Origin: Bacillus_P idriensis_A
Lineage (GTDB): Bacteria; Bacillota; Bacilli; Bacillales; Bacillaceae
Direction of reading: 5' to 3'
Length of the DNA: 64,000 nt
NCBI RefSeq assembly: GCF_050483325.1
Contig: NZ_JBCMYF010000012.1
Coordinates: forward strand, 175,547 to 239,546
The translations under genes and the position numbers were made by a program. Below, piece after piece: positions 1 through 8,481 of this stretch; position 1 is the stretch's first letter, and the number at the start of each line of letters is the position of its first letter. Under the pieces are notes generated by a model. It had not been told where the DNA came from, did no database searches, and was given only the letters and a program-made list of their open reading frames with translations.

Positions 1-2
1 AG

Positions 3-602
3 GAAATTTATGATGGAAGAATGATTGAAAAGAATGGTGCTATCTGGTCAAGTAGTGAAGGAATCCTTGGTGCGGATGATCGAGCTGGCGTAACTATTCT
101 ATTAGAGTTAATACAACGCCTTGATCATCTAAAATTCAATGGGAAAGTTAAATTTATCTTCACAGTTGAAGAGGAGGTTGGTTTGGTTGGTGCAAGGAAA
201 GTTGAAGAATTTTTTCTGTGGGATGTGGACGCAGCCTTTGTAGTCGACCGACGTAACAAAACAGACATTATCACCTCATGTGGAGGATATATACCATTTT
301 GTCATCATAGCTTTGGAAAGTTTGTCGAAGAATCTGCCATATCTCAAGATCTCGAGGGCTGGAAGTGCATGAAGGGAGGTAGCAGTGATACAAGAATTTG
401 GGCTTCCCACGGCATACAAAGTGTCAATCTGTCAGTAGGCTATCAAAATGAGCATACCGATGCCGAAATACTTGATACGGATGCTTGTTATAACACGCTA
501 CAGCTGTTAATAGGGATAATCCTTCAACATAGAGAGTTGCGTCGAGTGCTAAGGTTGATTAAGCGAGAGGCGATGATTAGCAGGATGGTGAATGGTGCTT
601 AA
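3..602 (+). CDS. M20-type metallopeptidase, 5'-truncated by the window edge
   Basis: The reading frame is open through the left edge, and residues before the first ATG (EIYDGR) fit the family, so the N-terminus lies outside the window. Visible motifs are those of M20 di-zinc peptidases such as peptidase T: GADDRAG (bridging metal Asp), EEEVGL (catalytic Glu plus metal Glu), a following VVD, and a late NEHTDAE that supplies the last metal His. The exact substrate cannot be read from the sequence; amino- or tripeptidase is typical of the family. The remaining 200 codons end at 602 just before a large hairpin repeat. The family call is good, the specific function is open. Confidence 0.7.
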   Translation, partial: EIYDGRMIEKNGAIWSSSEGILGADDRAGVTILLELIQRLDHLKFNGKVKFIFTVEEEVGLVGARKVEEFFLWDVDAAFVVDRRNKTDIITSCGGYIPFCHHSFGKFVEESAISQDLEGWKCMKGGSSDTRIWASHGIQSVNLSVGYQNEHTDAEILDTDACYNTLQLLIGIILQHRELRRVLRLIKREAMISRMVNGA

Positions 603-635
603 GTATAAAGTGTTTTTTTGGAAAAGAAGCACGAA

Positions 636-985
636 AGAAGCAATGGGACGGTTCTGCTGCTTCAAAAGCAAGAGAACCGTCCCATTGCTGTTCGCCAACA
701 GGTTCCTGCTTCTTTTCATTTACCTTAAAACAGTAGCACTCTAAGACCAATCAACCCCGCCCCAAGAAGATTGTAACTTCCGAAGCAAAACAATTTGTCC
801 AATATGATAAGAATCATGCATTATAATACTGCTGATTAAGCCCTCTATGGAGGGCCTGTTCGCTGCATACGGGGCTTTTAGCTTTTCGTCATCAAGTTCC
901 GCGATGACGGTTTTGAATTGACTCATGACTTCATCAAGGCGCTGAAGTGTTTTGGCCCAGCCATTTTCGTCTTCCGGATCCCCGG
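636..985. repeat. Direct repeat copy 1 (hairpin plus DinB gene 3' part)
   Basis: This segment matches 6524-6872 in the same orientation at roughly 95% over the DinB part by eye. It holds a perfect 17-bp inverted repeat (639-655 with 673-689, containing GGGACGGTTCT) and the C-terminal half of a DinB-family gene. Homology stops abruptly near 985. The two copies bracket the sigma factor/RecQ module. Confidence 0.8.
741..985 (-). pseudogene. Truncated DinB-family protein (C-terminal fragment)
   Basis: The minus strand encodes the C-terminal half of the DinB-like protein found complete at 6629-7126, including the HDSYHIGQ metal-binding motif. Homology ends at about 985, where the frame runs into unrelated sequence and a stop about ten codons further upstream. 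No start with a ribosome site is in frame; an ATG with a good ribosome site at about 990 is out of frame. It is a remnant of a partial duplication rather than a working gene. Confidence 0.75.
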
Positions 986-1105
986 GACATAAAATCTCCT
1001 TTGATCTCTAGGGTCTAAAAGATCCTTAAAGAAAAAAGCAGAGCATTATGAGTTTAAAACATTGTTAGGTTTGAATACCAACTTGTAATCATACTAGAAA
1101 CAAAT

Positions 1106-1143
1106 AAAACGAAATCAGACCGTTTAACGCTGGTTTCGTTTTA
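1106..1143 (-). terminator. Terminator of the sigma factor gene
   Basis: An inverted repeat AAAACGAAATCAG / CTGGTTTCGTTTT with one mismatch and an 11-nt loop is followed on the minus strand by a T-rich run. It lies just downstream of the sigma factor stop codon at 1175. Confidence 0.65.
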
Positions 1144-1174
1144 TTTAGTGAATTTAATGATTCAGAGAGACACT

Positions 1175-2275
1175 TTATACAAAATCTTTTCTTTTAATGC
1201 GGCGGCGGAGACTTTTTAATGCTTTCGCTTCAATTTGTCTAATACGCTCTCTTGTTACTCCGAATATTTTGCCAATTTGCTCTAGCGTTTTCTCTGTTCC
1301 ATCAATCAAACCAAAGCGTTGAATAATTACTTCTCTTTCTCGGTCAGTCAGGTATTTCAGTGAATTCCAAATTTTATCAGATGTTTCATTCTGTACGGCT
1401 TTTTCATGCGGATCCATATAACTGCCCATCCCAATGCCTAGCACTTCAACATGGTCATTAGACATAAACTCTAATAATTCCGTATCTCCATCTTCCTCGG
1501 AGACGATCCCATTCAGGGAGCTAATTTTAAAATAATTGCTTTCAATGAGCTTTAAGTAGTCATATCTTTCTACGGTAATTTGCAATTCTTCACATATGTA
1601 CCTGACATCTATTTCGTCTTTATCCTGTAACGATTGCCGTTCTACTTTCCTCATTTTATTTACCTGCTCTATCATATGGACTGGTATTCTTACAATATGT
1701 CCTTTATCACAAATAGCACGGAAGATGGCTTGGCGGATCCACCACGTGGCATACGTGGAAAATTGATTGCCCAATGAAGAATCGAATTTTTCAACCGCTT
1801 TGAATAAACCGAACATTCCTTCCTGGACTAGATCGTCATAAGTCAGTTTATGTTTCATCCAGTTTTGCAGTTTTCCAGCTTCTTTATGGACGAGCCTCAA
1901 ATTTTGTTCAACAATTTGCGCATAAACATTTTCATCACGGCTTTTTTGATAGGTATTTATTAATTCAAGGTTTGATGTAAAAGAAGTCCTTCTATTTTTA
2001 GGAGCAGGAGTACTGTTCACTTCTGGACCTGTTGCTTTTTCCAGAAAATCATCGAGATCAAAATCCTCGTCATCAACAAAAAACGGTTTTGTTTTCTTTG
2101 GTTTTTCTTCAATCTTTTTATATCCCTTTTGTTTCAGGTATTCCTTTATGTATTTCTTCTCTACATCGGTTTTTACAATATTCCGGATGAAGTCAACCGC
2201 ATCTTCTATGAAAATATGCTCTTTATCAGGAAATTCAGCTTCTATCAGTTTTAGTTTTTGAAATAATTGCTGCAA
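1175..2275 (-). CDS. RpoD-like (group 2) sigma-70 family factor
   Basis: This 366-residue protein would direct RNA polymerase to a set of promoters. Residues 105-215 carry sigma region 2 (NLRLVHKEA, YDDLVQEGMFGLFKAVEKFD, YATWWIRQAI, the -10 recognition helix). Region 3 follows, and residues 305-362 carry region 4 with LTDREREVI and the DNA-binding helix VTRERIRQIEAKAL, very close to the housekeeping factor. The first 100 residues are charged and helical and do not look like normal region 1.1, so it is a paralogue rather than SigA. The start is TTG with AGGAGA seven bases upstream. It is divergent from the RecQ-like gene with 90 bp between them, suggesting joint control. Target promoters are unknown. 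Confidence 0.88.
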   Translation of the reverse strand: MQQLFQKLKLIEAEFPDKEHIFIEDAVDFIRNIVKTDVEKKYIKEYLKQKGYKKIEEKPKKTKPFFVDDEDFDLDDFLEKATGPEVNSTPAPKNRRTSFTSNLELINTYQKSRDENVYAQIVEQNLRLVHKEAGKLQNWMKHKLTYDDLVQEGMFGLFKAVEKFDSSLGNQFSTYATWWIRQAIFRAICDKGHIVRIPVHMIEQVNKMRKVERQSLQDKDEIDVRYICEELQITVERYDYLKLIESNYFKISSLNGIVSEEDGDTELLEFMSNDHVEVLGIGMGSYMDPHEKAVQNETSDKIWNSLKYLTDREREVIIQRFGLIDGTEKTLEQIGKIFGVTRERIRQIEAKALKSLRRRIKRKDFV

Positions 2276-2365
2276 AAGAATCTCCTACTTTCGTTGCTAT
2301 ATCCTAAGTTCTATTTTAGTATTATTTTATAATTATATAAACCATAAATTAGGAAGTGACATAAC
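2276..2365. promoter_or_regulatory. Shared divergent promoter region, sigma factor / RecQ-like gene
   Basis: Only 90 very AT-rich bases separate the two divergent starts. A near-palindromic stretch around 2327-2340 (TATAATTATA) gives a -10-like hexamer on either strand, so both promoters probably overlap. No convincing -35 was identified. The sigma factor could act here on its own promoter, which is inference. Confidence 0.45.
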
Positions 2366-5300
2366 ATGGATTCCAAGATTGATGAAATTTTAAATAAAAA
2401 AATGGATCGATTGCAGCAGGTAGCCACTAAAATGCCGTTAATTGTGTTAAAAGGATTCCCTAAGAGTTGGTTAAAGAGCATTGGCATAACAAAGTTGGTA
2501 GGTGTACCTCTAGACATCGACCTTCACCAATTGAACGAAGAAAAACCAAGGCTATTGCAGGAAGTGATTGTGAAGACGGCAGAAGGGCAAAAAGAGGGTT
2601 ACTGGTGTACATATGAAGAATATGCAGCGATTGGCGACCAGATCTTATCGTTGTATTTTGAAATAGAAATATTCAAAAACAATATTTTTCATAATGTGTT
2701 TCCGTGCAGCTATCTGGTTGAGGGAATGGATAGTCTGTTTGCTAATTACTTTGATAACGAGGAATACGTTAGTGAGGATGACAGACATCCATCCTTTACC
2801 TTGTTTACAGAGTTTTATGGCGGACTGAAAAGGATTAAGGATACCTACTATATTACGTATATAGATGAAAGCGCAGATCAAGCTTTTTTTGAAGAAATGC
2901 CAGATAAAATGCCGATAATTGAAAAAAGCGTATATGCTGATACAACGTTTGAGCTTTCAGAGGAGGAAGATGATTTCCTTTTGTTTATTCAAAATATCAT
3001 TGGACATAGCCAAAGTAATGAAATTTTCATTTCTTTTTCTGGCGATCTGCATGTGCTACCTAATCGATATCTCGAGCGTATCTCTGTGCTTCAGAAGATT
3101 TACGAAGGGCAGGTTGCCATCCATCTTATCTCTAAAGCAATGGATGAAAAGGAAAGAATTGATGAAGGCGACTATTTAGAAATACTTTCCCGTTATTGGC
3201 GCTATTCGTCATTTAGGTCATTGAAAATGTATAAAAATATCAATGATCCTAAGAACAACAAAGAAGTTGTCCTAATCCCCCAAAGCCAAATTATTGATGA
3301 TATAGTCAAACAGGCCCAATTGGCAAAAGACGGGGAGACGTATAAGGATGTTTTTGTTACATCTCCCACAGGTGCCGGGAAGTCCATTATGTTTCAAATT
3401 CCTGCTGTGTACTTAGCAGAGAAATATAATCTGATGACCATTGTCATTTCTCCGTTGATAGGCTTAATGAAGGATCAGGTTGAAGGAATGCAGCGTAAGC
3501 AAATTGATATGTCGGCTACGATAAACTCTGAAATAACGCCAGTTGAAAAAATGGATATCATTGAAAAAATTAAAGAAGGAAAAATCTCCATTCTTTATAT
3601 ATCCCCTGAAACGTTATTAAGCCGCTCCGATATAAAGATGTTAATTGGAGAACGCCAAATCGGTCTCTTTGTAGTGGACGAAGCGCATATCGTCACAACA
3701 TGGGGCAAAGCATTCCGGTCGGATTATTGGTATCTGGGCAGCTACTTAAGCAAGCTGAGAAAAGAAATGGATATGGAAAATAAAGGGTTTCCTGTTGCAA
3801 CTTTCACTGCCACGGCTATTTACGGCGGAGTGGAGGATATGTATTCCGAGACTCGAGACAGCTTAAACCTTATCAATCCGATCAGTTACTTTGGATATAT
3901 AAAAAGAGATGATATCCACGTGAAAATTAAGCAATCGAAAAAGGAACAGGACAGATATAATGAGTATCTTGGCGACAAATTTAAAATTATGCTTCTAAGG
4001 CTGGAAAAACACTTCCTGCCAAAAGAAGAAAAAACACTCATTTATTTTCCAACTATTTCGTTGATTCACCAGTTCCGCGATTTCGTGCGGGCGTCGAATA
4101 GTGATATTTATCATCAGATAGCCATGTATTATGGAACCATGTCAAAAGAAGATAAAAATGAAAGCTTCTTAAAGTACAGGAGCGGTGAAGCGAAGGTTAT
4201 GCTGGCGACAAAGGCGTTTGGAATGGGGATTGACATTCCGGATATTACCAATGTGTATCATTTTGCGCCAACGGGAAATGTCTGCGATTATATCCAGGAA
4301 ATAGGAAGAGCGGCACGTGACCTGGACGAAGGAAAGGCTTATTTCGATTATTTGTCGAAGGATTTTATTCACGTCAATAGACTGCACGGCATTTCTACGA
4401 TCAAAAAGCAGCAACTGGTTCAAGTCATCGAAAAAATCCTTAAGATTCTGGAACAAAATAAGGATAGACAGCATGCGCGTAATTTACTGGTTAGCGCTGA
4501 GGATTTTCGTTATATTTTCGAGAGAAAATCCGCCATTGACCAAGATGATGACATCGACAACAAATTAAAAACGGCGCTTTTAATCATTGAAAAGGATTTT
4601 ATCGCCAAAATGAATTATTCACCACTTGTCGCAAGGCCTAGGAGTGTATTTTCCAAAGAATATTTCTTGTTTGAAAAGCAGCATGAAAAAAATATTCTTC
4701 AGCAATTCCGTCCATATTTTAGCTTATCCAGGCAAAGGAATACGGAAGAAAACAATATTTTTGGCAGCATCTATGTTTGCGACATGAAAAAGCTTTGGGA
4801 GGATAAATTCCAGCACATGTCCTTCCCTAAATTTAAATATATGTTCCATCAAAAAGACGAAAAGCTGAAACTATCCTTTTTAAAGCACATTATGCCTGTC
4901 ATGCAGCTTGAACTCGAACTGAAAGAAGCGAATGCCAGCGTGTTTCTATCTGGCTTAAAAAGAAACATTGAGAAAATTTCTGATGTATTCGGGAAATATG
5001 CAAGAGATAACAAGTACTTTTCTTTAACTGATCTAACGAGAGACCTTCAAAAAGTTATTGGGAAAAGTAAGTACTTCTGCGAAAATTTAGCTGGCATTAT
5101 GATGCAAAGCATGGATAATTATGATCGGGTACAGAAACGGACAGCGAACTTTTATACAAGGTTTTTAAGATATTATGAACAGCGTCAGGCTTACACCATA
5201 TCCAGCGGTTATGCAGCGTTTATGGATTGGATTGTCAATGAGACAAACAACATACTTGGTGACCCTAATACCATCAAACTATCTGAGGTGAAATACCAGA

Positions 5301-5653
5301 CTTTCCTTCCGAAGGTTAATAAGACACGGATAGAAAAAACATTTGTCCTGTTAGGGATTATAGAGGCGTTAGGAATTTTGTTGTATCGGGTAAATGGCGG
5401 GGACAAACCGGAAATCTATATCCGTATTAACTCCAAATTGCAGCTTGACAGGGTAGTAAAAGAACCTAACAGATACAACAATGTTATTCTTGAAAATGTG
5501 TATAACCGCCACCAGATTTCCGTCTCCATGCTAATGTATCTGTTCGAAAAGGAAGTGGAAACGGAGGAATTCTGGAATTATATCGAGGACTACTTCTTAG
5601 GAAAAATCCCGGATGAAGTGTTTGCAAAGGTAAGATCAAGACACTCGTCTTAA
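2366..5653 (+). CDS. RecQ-like superfamily 2 DNA helicase with large unknown N- and C-terminal regions
   Basis: The 1095-residue protein has a complete SF2 helicase core at about residues 325-660: Walker A SPTGAGKS (near 332), Walker B VVDEAH (near 435), motif III TFTATA, IYFPT, and the RecQ signature TKAFGMGIDIPD with EIGRAARD near 610-655. RecQ proteins unwind DNA 3' to 5' using ATP. Unlike ordinary RecQ (about 600 residues), it has a 320-residue N-terminal extension and a 430-residue C-terminal region. No four-cysteine zinc site of the RQC type and no clear HRDC domain were seen. Ribosome site AGGAAG precedes the ATG. It faces a sigma factor across 90 bp. DNA repair or defence are both possible roles. 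Confidence 0.85.
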   Translation: MDSKIDEILNKKMDRLQQVATKMPLIVLKGFPKSWLKSIGITKLVGVPLDIDLHQLNEEKPRLLQEVIVKTAEGQKEGYWCTYEEYAAIGDQILSLYFEIEIFKNNIFHNVFPCSYLVEGMDSLFANYFDNEEYVSEDDRHPSFTLFTEFYGGLKRIKDTYYITYIDESADQAFFEEMPDKMPIIEKSVYADTTFELSEEEDDFLLFIQNIIGHSQSNEIFISFSGDLHVLPNRYLERISVLQKIYEGQVAIHLISKAMDEKERIDEGDYLEILSRYWRYSSFRSLKMYKNINDPKNNKEVVLIPQSQIIDDIVKQAQLAKDGETYKDVFVTSPTGAGKSIMFQIPAVYLAEKYNLMTIVISPLIGLMKDQVEGMQRKQIDMSATINSEITPVEKMDIIEKIKEGKISILYISPETLLSRSDIKMLIGERQIGLFVVDEAHIVTTWGKAFRSDYWYLGSYLSKLRKEMDMENKGFPVATFTATAIYGGVEDMYSETRDSLNLINPISYFGYIKRDDIHVKIKQSKKEQDRYNEYLGDKFKIMLLRLEKHFLPKEEKTLIYFPTISLIHQFRDFVRASNSDIYHQIAMYYGTMSKEDKNESFLKYRSGEAKVMLATKAFGMGIDIPDITNVYHFAPTGNVCDYIQEIGRAARDLDEGKAYFDYLSKDFIHVNRLHGISTIKKQQLVQVIEKILKILEQNKDRQHARNLLVSAEDFRYIFERKSAIDQDDDIDNKLKTALLIIEKDFIAKMNYSPLVARPRSVFSKEYFLFEKQHEKNILQQFRPYFSLSRQRNTEENNIFGSIYVCDMKKLWEDKFQHMSFPKFKYMFHQKDEKLKLSFLKHIMPVMQLELELKEANASVFLSGLKRNIEKISDVFGKYARDNKYFSLTDLTRDLQKVIGKSKYFCENLAGIMMQSMDNYDRVQKRTANFYTRFLRYYEQRQAYTISSGYAAFMDWIVNETNNILGDPNTIKLSEVKYQTFLPKVNKTRIEKTFVLLGIIEALGILLYRVNGGDKPEIYIRINSKLQLDRVVKEPNRYNNVILENVYNRHQISVSMLMYLFEKEVETEEFWNYIEDYFLGKIPDEVFAKVRSRHSS

Positions 5654-5745
5654 ACAAAAACTAAACTAACCAAGTTAAGGTATGTTACCAAATAGTGACC
5701 ATAATCAATCGATTTAGGATTGTTATGTAGTTACCGACAATTTTT

Positions 5746-5776
5746 GCAAATCCATTAAAGGGATTTGCATTTTTTT
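5746..5776 (+). terminator. Terminator of the RecQ-like gene
   Basis: Perfect 8-bp stem GCAAATCC / GGATTTGC with a 7-nt loop, followed by seven T residues. Confidence 0.8.
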
Positions 5777-5952
5777 ATGAACAGAAACATTATTTGGGTA
5801 ATTTCATGGAAGAAGGTCCTATATGTTGTTATTGATCGCTATAAACTTGAATTTCAACTTATTGGCTTGTGAATATACATATTACCAGTTTGCATTTTCT
5901 ACATTTGAATTCCAAGTTTTCCTATAGTTAATCATGTTGAATAGGTGAAAAA

Positions 5953-6012
5953 GAAGAAGCATGGGGACGGGTCTCTAGCTTCCGACAGTAGAACAGTCCC
6001 CGCGCATTCCAA
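5953..6012. repeat. Degenerate GGGACGG hairpin repeat
   Basis: A decayed copy of the hairpin repeat seen at 636-690 and 6524-6580: a GGGGACGGGTCT arm and a later GAACAGTCCCC arm separated by about 20 bases. The rest of 5777-6073 shows no gene. Confidence 0.5.
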
Positions 6013-6073
6013 AAAACAGGCCGTCCTACGGAACTTCACAAAAGATACTGCTTCCGGCTTAGGAGGAACTTAT

Positions 6074-6118
6074 ATGAAAGAAGGCAGCCGCTATTTGGAG
6101 GAATTAAAGGATTTTTAA
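6074..6118 (+). CDS. Possible 14-codon leader peptide or gene remnant
   Basis: A 14-codon reading frame (MKEGSRYLEELKDF) starts seven bases after a strong AGGAGG. Its stop codon overlaps the AAGGAGG that precedes the next small gene. This could be a translated leader coupled to the gene at 6140 or the tail of a decayed gene. Nothing beyond the ribosome site supports it. Confidence 0.25.
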   Translation: MKEGSRYLEELKDF

Positions 6119-6139
6119 GGAGGAACCTTTCATCAAGAT

Positions 6140-6373
6140 ATGAATTCCCCTGAACAAGCAATAGGTGTATTTATAAACGAAGTTAGTAAAGAGTGTCTAT
6201 TAGCAACTATGTTAGACTGTGAAAAATTTTTAGATAGCCGTTTAACGATTCAACAAAAAGAGAATTTTATCCAAGAGAATACAGAAATATATTTTGAAGC
6301 GATTGATTTACTTCCCACTCAATGGTTGCATCATTTAGTAATTCACATGAAAGAAGCAGTCAAAACAAAGTAA
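6140..6373 (+). CDS. Hypothetical 77-residue protein
   Basis: I do not recognise this protein. It is short, helical and mildly acidic, with no signal peptide, membrane segment or cysteine pair. An AAGGAGG ribosome site lies about 16 bases upstream of the ATG, which is longer than usual; no other in-frame start is closer. A 12-bp perfect hairpin at 6409-6434 follows and may end transcription. It sits inside the segment flanked by the direct repeats. Confidence 0.5.
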   Translation: MNSPEQAIGVFINEVSKECLLATMLDCEKFLDSRLTIQQKENFIQENTEIYFEAIDLLPTQWLHHLVIHMKEAVKTK

Positions 6374-6408
6374 ATGTATAGCTTGAATGGGTCATTAATT
6401 GTTTAAAC

Positions 6409-6434
6409 AATCTTTCCTTTAAAAAGGAAAGATT
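6409..6434 (+). terminator. Hairpin after the 77-residue gene
   Basis: A perfect 12-bp inverted repeat AATCTTTCCTTT / AAAGGAAAGATT with a 2-base loop, followed by ATTCT. The T run is weak, so terminator is the likeliest reading but not certain. Confidence 0.55.
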
Positions 6435-6523
6435 ATTCTATGACAAGCGGGTATGGAACTACTAGTACAATGATAGACCAATCCCCTTTTTTACAAATCC
6501 TTTAAGTAAAGCTAATAAATTTT

Positions 6524-6872
6524 AGAAGCACGGGGACGGTTCTGTTGCTCCAAAAGCAAGAGAACCGTCACCGTGCTTTTCGCCAACAGGTTCCTGCTTC
6601 TTTTAAATTCCATTAAAACAGGAGCGCTCTAAGACCAATCAACCCCGCCCCAAGAAGATTGTAACTTCCTAAGCAAAACAATTTGTCCAATATGATAAGA
6701 ATCATGCATCATAATACTGCTGATTAAGCGCTCTATGGAGGGCCTGTTCGCTGCATACGGGGCTTTTAGCTTTTCGTCATCCAGTTCCGCGATGACGGTT
6801 TTGAATTGATTCATGACTTCATCAAGGCGCTGTAATGTTTGGACCCAGCCCTTTTCGTCTTCCGGATCCCCA
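6524..6872. repeat. Direct repeat copy 2 (hairpin plus DinB gene 3' part)
   Basis: This matches 636-985 in the same orientation. The hairpin arms are 6527-6543 and 6561-6577 with one mismatch. The DinB gene is complete on this side, so this copy is probably the source and copy 1 the partial duplicate. Confidence 0.8.
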
Positions 6873-7126
6873 GGTTTTGCAAAGGTTTCTTCATTATCCT
6901 TTATTTTATGCGGGTTTTTTGTGCCCTTGATTCGATGAATGACGTCATCATTCCAATAAATCAAATGGTTGACAATCTGCCATATCGAATTGCTCTTTCC
7001 TGAACCTGTCCATGATGCTTCAGGCGCGGTTACTCCATCAAGCGCCTGCTCCAAGGATGCAAACCAGTCATTCTCGCGCCAATGCATGTCGAGCTGATTT
7101 GAAAAAATGTTGGTTACCGTTTGCAT
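6629..7126 (-). CDS. DinB-family protein
   Basis: A 165-residue member of the DinB/YfiT-like four-helix-bundle superfamily. Members bind a divalent metal through three histidines; some are thiol transferases (bacillithiol S-transferases), many are uncharacterised. Candidate ligands are in WQIVNHLIYWND (near residue 55) and HDSYHIGQ (near 143-147). A GAGGAG ribosome site lies upstream of the ATG. A second, N-terminally truncated copy lies at 741-985. The name DinB does not imply the polymerase. Function beyond the family is unknown. Confidence 0.75.
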   Translation of the reverse strand: MQTVTNIFSNQLDMHWRENDWFASLEQALDGVTAPEASWTGSGKSNSIWQIVNHLIYWNDDVIHRIKGTKNPHKIKDNEETFAKPGDPEDEKGWVQTLQRLDEVMNQFKTVIAELDDEKLKAPYAANRPSIERLISSIMMHDSYHIGQIVLLRKLQSSWGGVDWS

Positions 7127-7525
7127 ACATCCAGTCTCCTCACTTATTAGGGTAATCTTTCAAAATGAAAAACAGTTGAAAATCCTGCAAACATTGATTC
7201 AGGGTAAAAAAATTCTCATCCTTCTATTCTGCTCATCCAGCTTATATTCCTGCATCTTGACGACTTAATCTCATGAAGATTCTGCTATTACGACAGCAAA
7301 TGAACCCTCTTTGTTCTTGATACAGGTGGCTTCTATGCTTTTATGTGGGTTGCCAAAACCGTCCCCATGTTTTTAAACAATTAACCAGATACGATATATG
7401 ACCATGTAGAAATTAAACCAAATTTAATAGATAGTGAGACACCTGCTCTGATAAACTTAGATTATAAGAATTTTCCAATTCAACTCATAAAAATATTGTT
7501 TTAACTTGATAAGGGAGGAATAGTT
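7127..7525. other. Intergenic region without a recognised gene
   Basis: About 400 bases between divergent genes. I see only a partial AACCGTCCCC repeat fragment near 7351-7371 and AT-rich sequence that probably holds the promoters of the DinB gene and the hydrolase pseudogene. Confidence 0.4.
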
Positions 7526-8402
7526 TTGGGTAAAGGAACCATCTATAAAAAGGATGGGAAAAGGCTGATCACTCAGCATTACGATAACTATCTAAAGTCA
7601 TTTCCTTTTGATGTAGAGCAGATTTATGTTGATAAGAGCTACGGTAAAACGCATGTGCTTGCAGCAGGACCGCCAGAAGGGAAGCCTGTTTTTGTTTTCC
7701 AGGGAGGCAATTGCATTAATCCTATGACGTTATCCTGGTTTTTGCCGCTCACAGTAAAATACAGAGTGTATGCGCCAGATACGATCGGTCATCCGGGGTA
7801 CAGCAGTGAAGGCAGAATTTCGGCGAAGGACAATAGCTTTGCCCTGTGGATAAAAGAATTGATGGACCACTTTCAGATAGCAAGCAGCGCATTTGTCGGC
7901 CCTTCTTACGCTGCAGGGATTGTTTTGAGATTGGCGGCCTTCATGCCGGATAAAATTGACTGTTCTGTATTGGTATCGCCTGCAGGAATAAGCTTGGGTT
8001 CCAAGGTTAAAATGATTCAAAAAATCTTACTTCCGTTACTCTTGTTTAATGGAATTTCATCGCAAAGACATCTTGATAAGATTGCTGATACTATGTCAGA
8101 TTATAGTATGAAGGAAATTGATAAGTAGATTATTGGGGATGTATTTAAATATATTCGGCTTGAACAGGAAATGCCGAAATTAACTACGAAGGAAGAACTG
8201 TCAGACTACAGCGCACCCACTTTGATTATAGCAGGCACAAAAGATATCTTTTTTCCTGAAAGCAGATTGAGTAAAGCCGCAAAAAGAAATCATACCTAAT
8301 TTAACTCCGTTCAAGAGCTATGAAATGGGGCATTTCCCGTCTGAAGAACATCTGATTAAAATTAATCACGACATTGCGGAGTTCTTAAAAATGCATTACT
8401 AA
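7526..8402 (+). pseudogene. Alpha/beta hydrolase, broken by a stop codon and a frameshift
   Basis: The first 200 codons encode an alpha/beta hydrolase with a nucleophile elbow GPSYAAG near residue 126. The frame ends at TAG (8126-8128), but homologous coding continues in the same frame (IIGDVFKYIRLEQEMPK, then APTLIIAGTKDIFFPE with the usual acid-loop pattern). It is broken again near 8281-8285, where one extra A in a five-A run shifts the frame. The other frame then gives YEMGHFPSEEH with the catalytic His and runs to a stop at 8400-8402. The intact ancestor would be about 290 residues. A truncated 200-residue product would lack the catalytic acid and His. The start has GGGAGGAA upstream of TTG. 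Confidence 0.75.
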
Positions 8403-8481
8403 TCATGCCTTTGAGCTTAGTGTTATTGGAAGTCAGCACTAAGCTTTTTCAACCAGTTTTCCTTGCTCCACAATACATCCC

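Noticed and set aside
4169..4474. 101-residue minus-strand frame within the RecQ-like gene
   Set aside because: It is antisense to helicase motifs V-VI, whose codon conservation explains the open frame.
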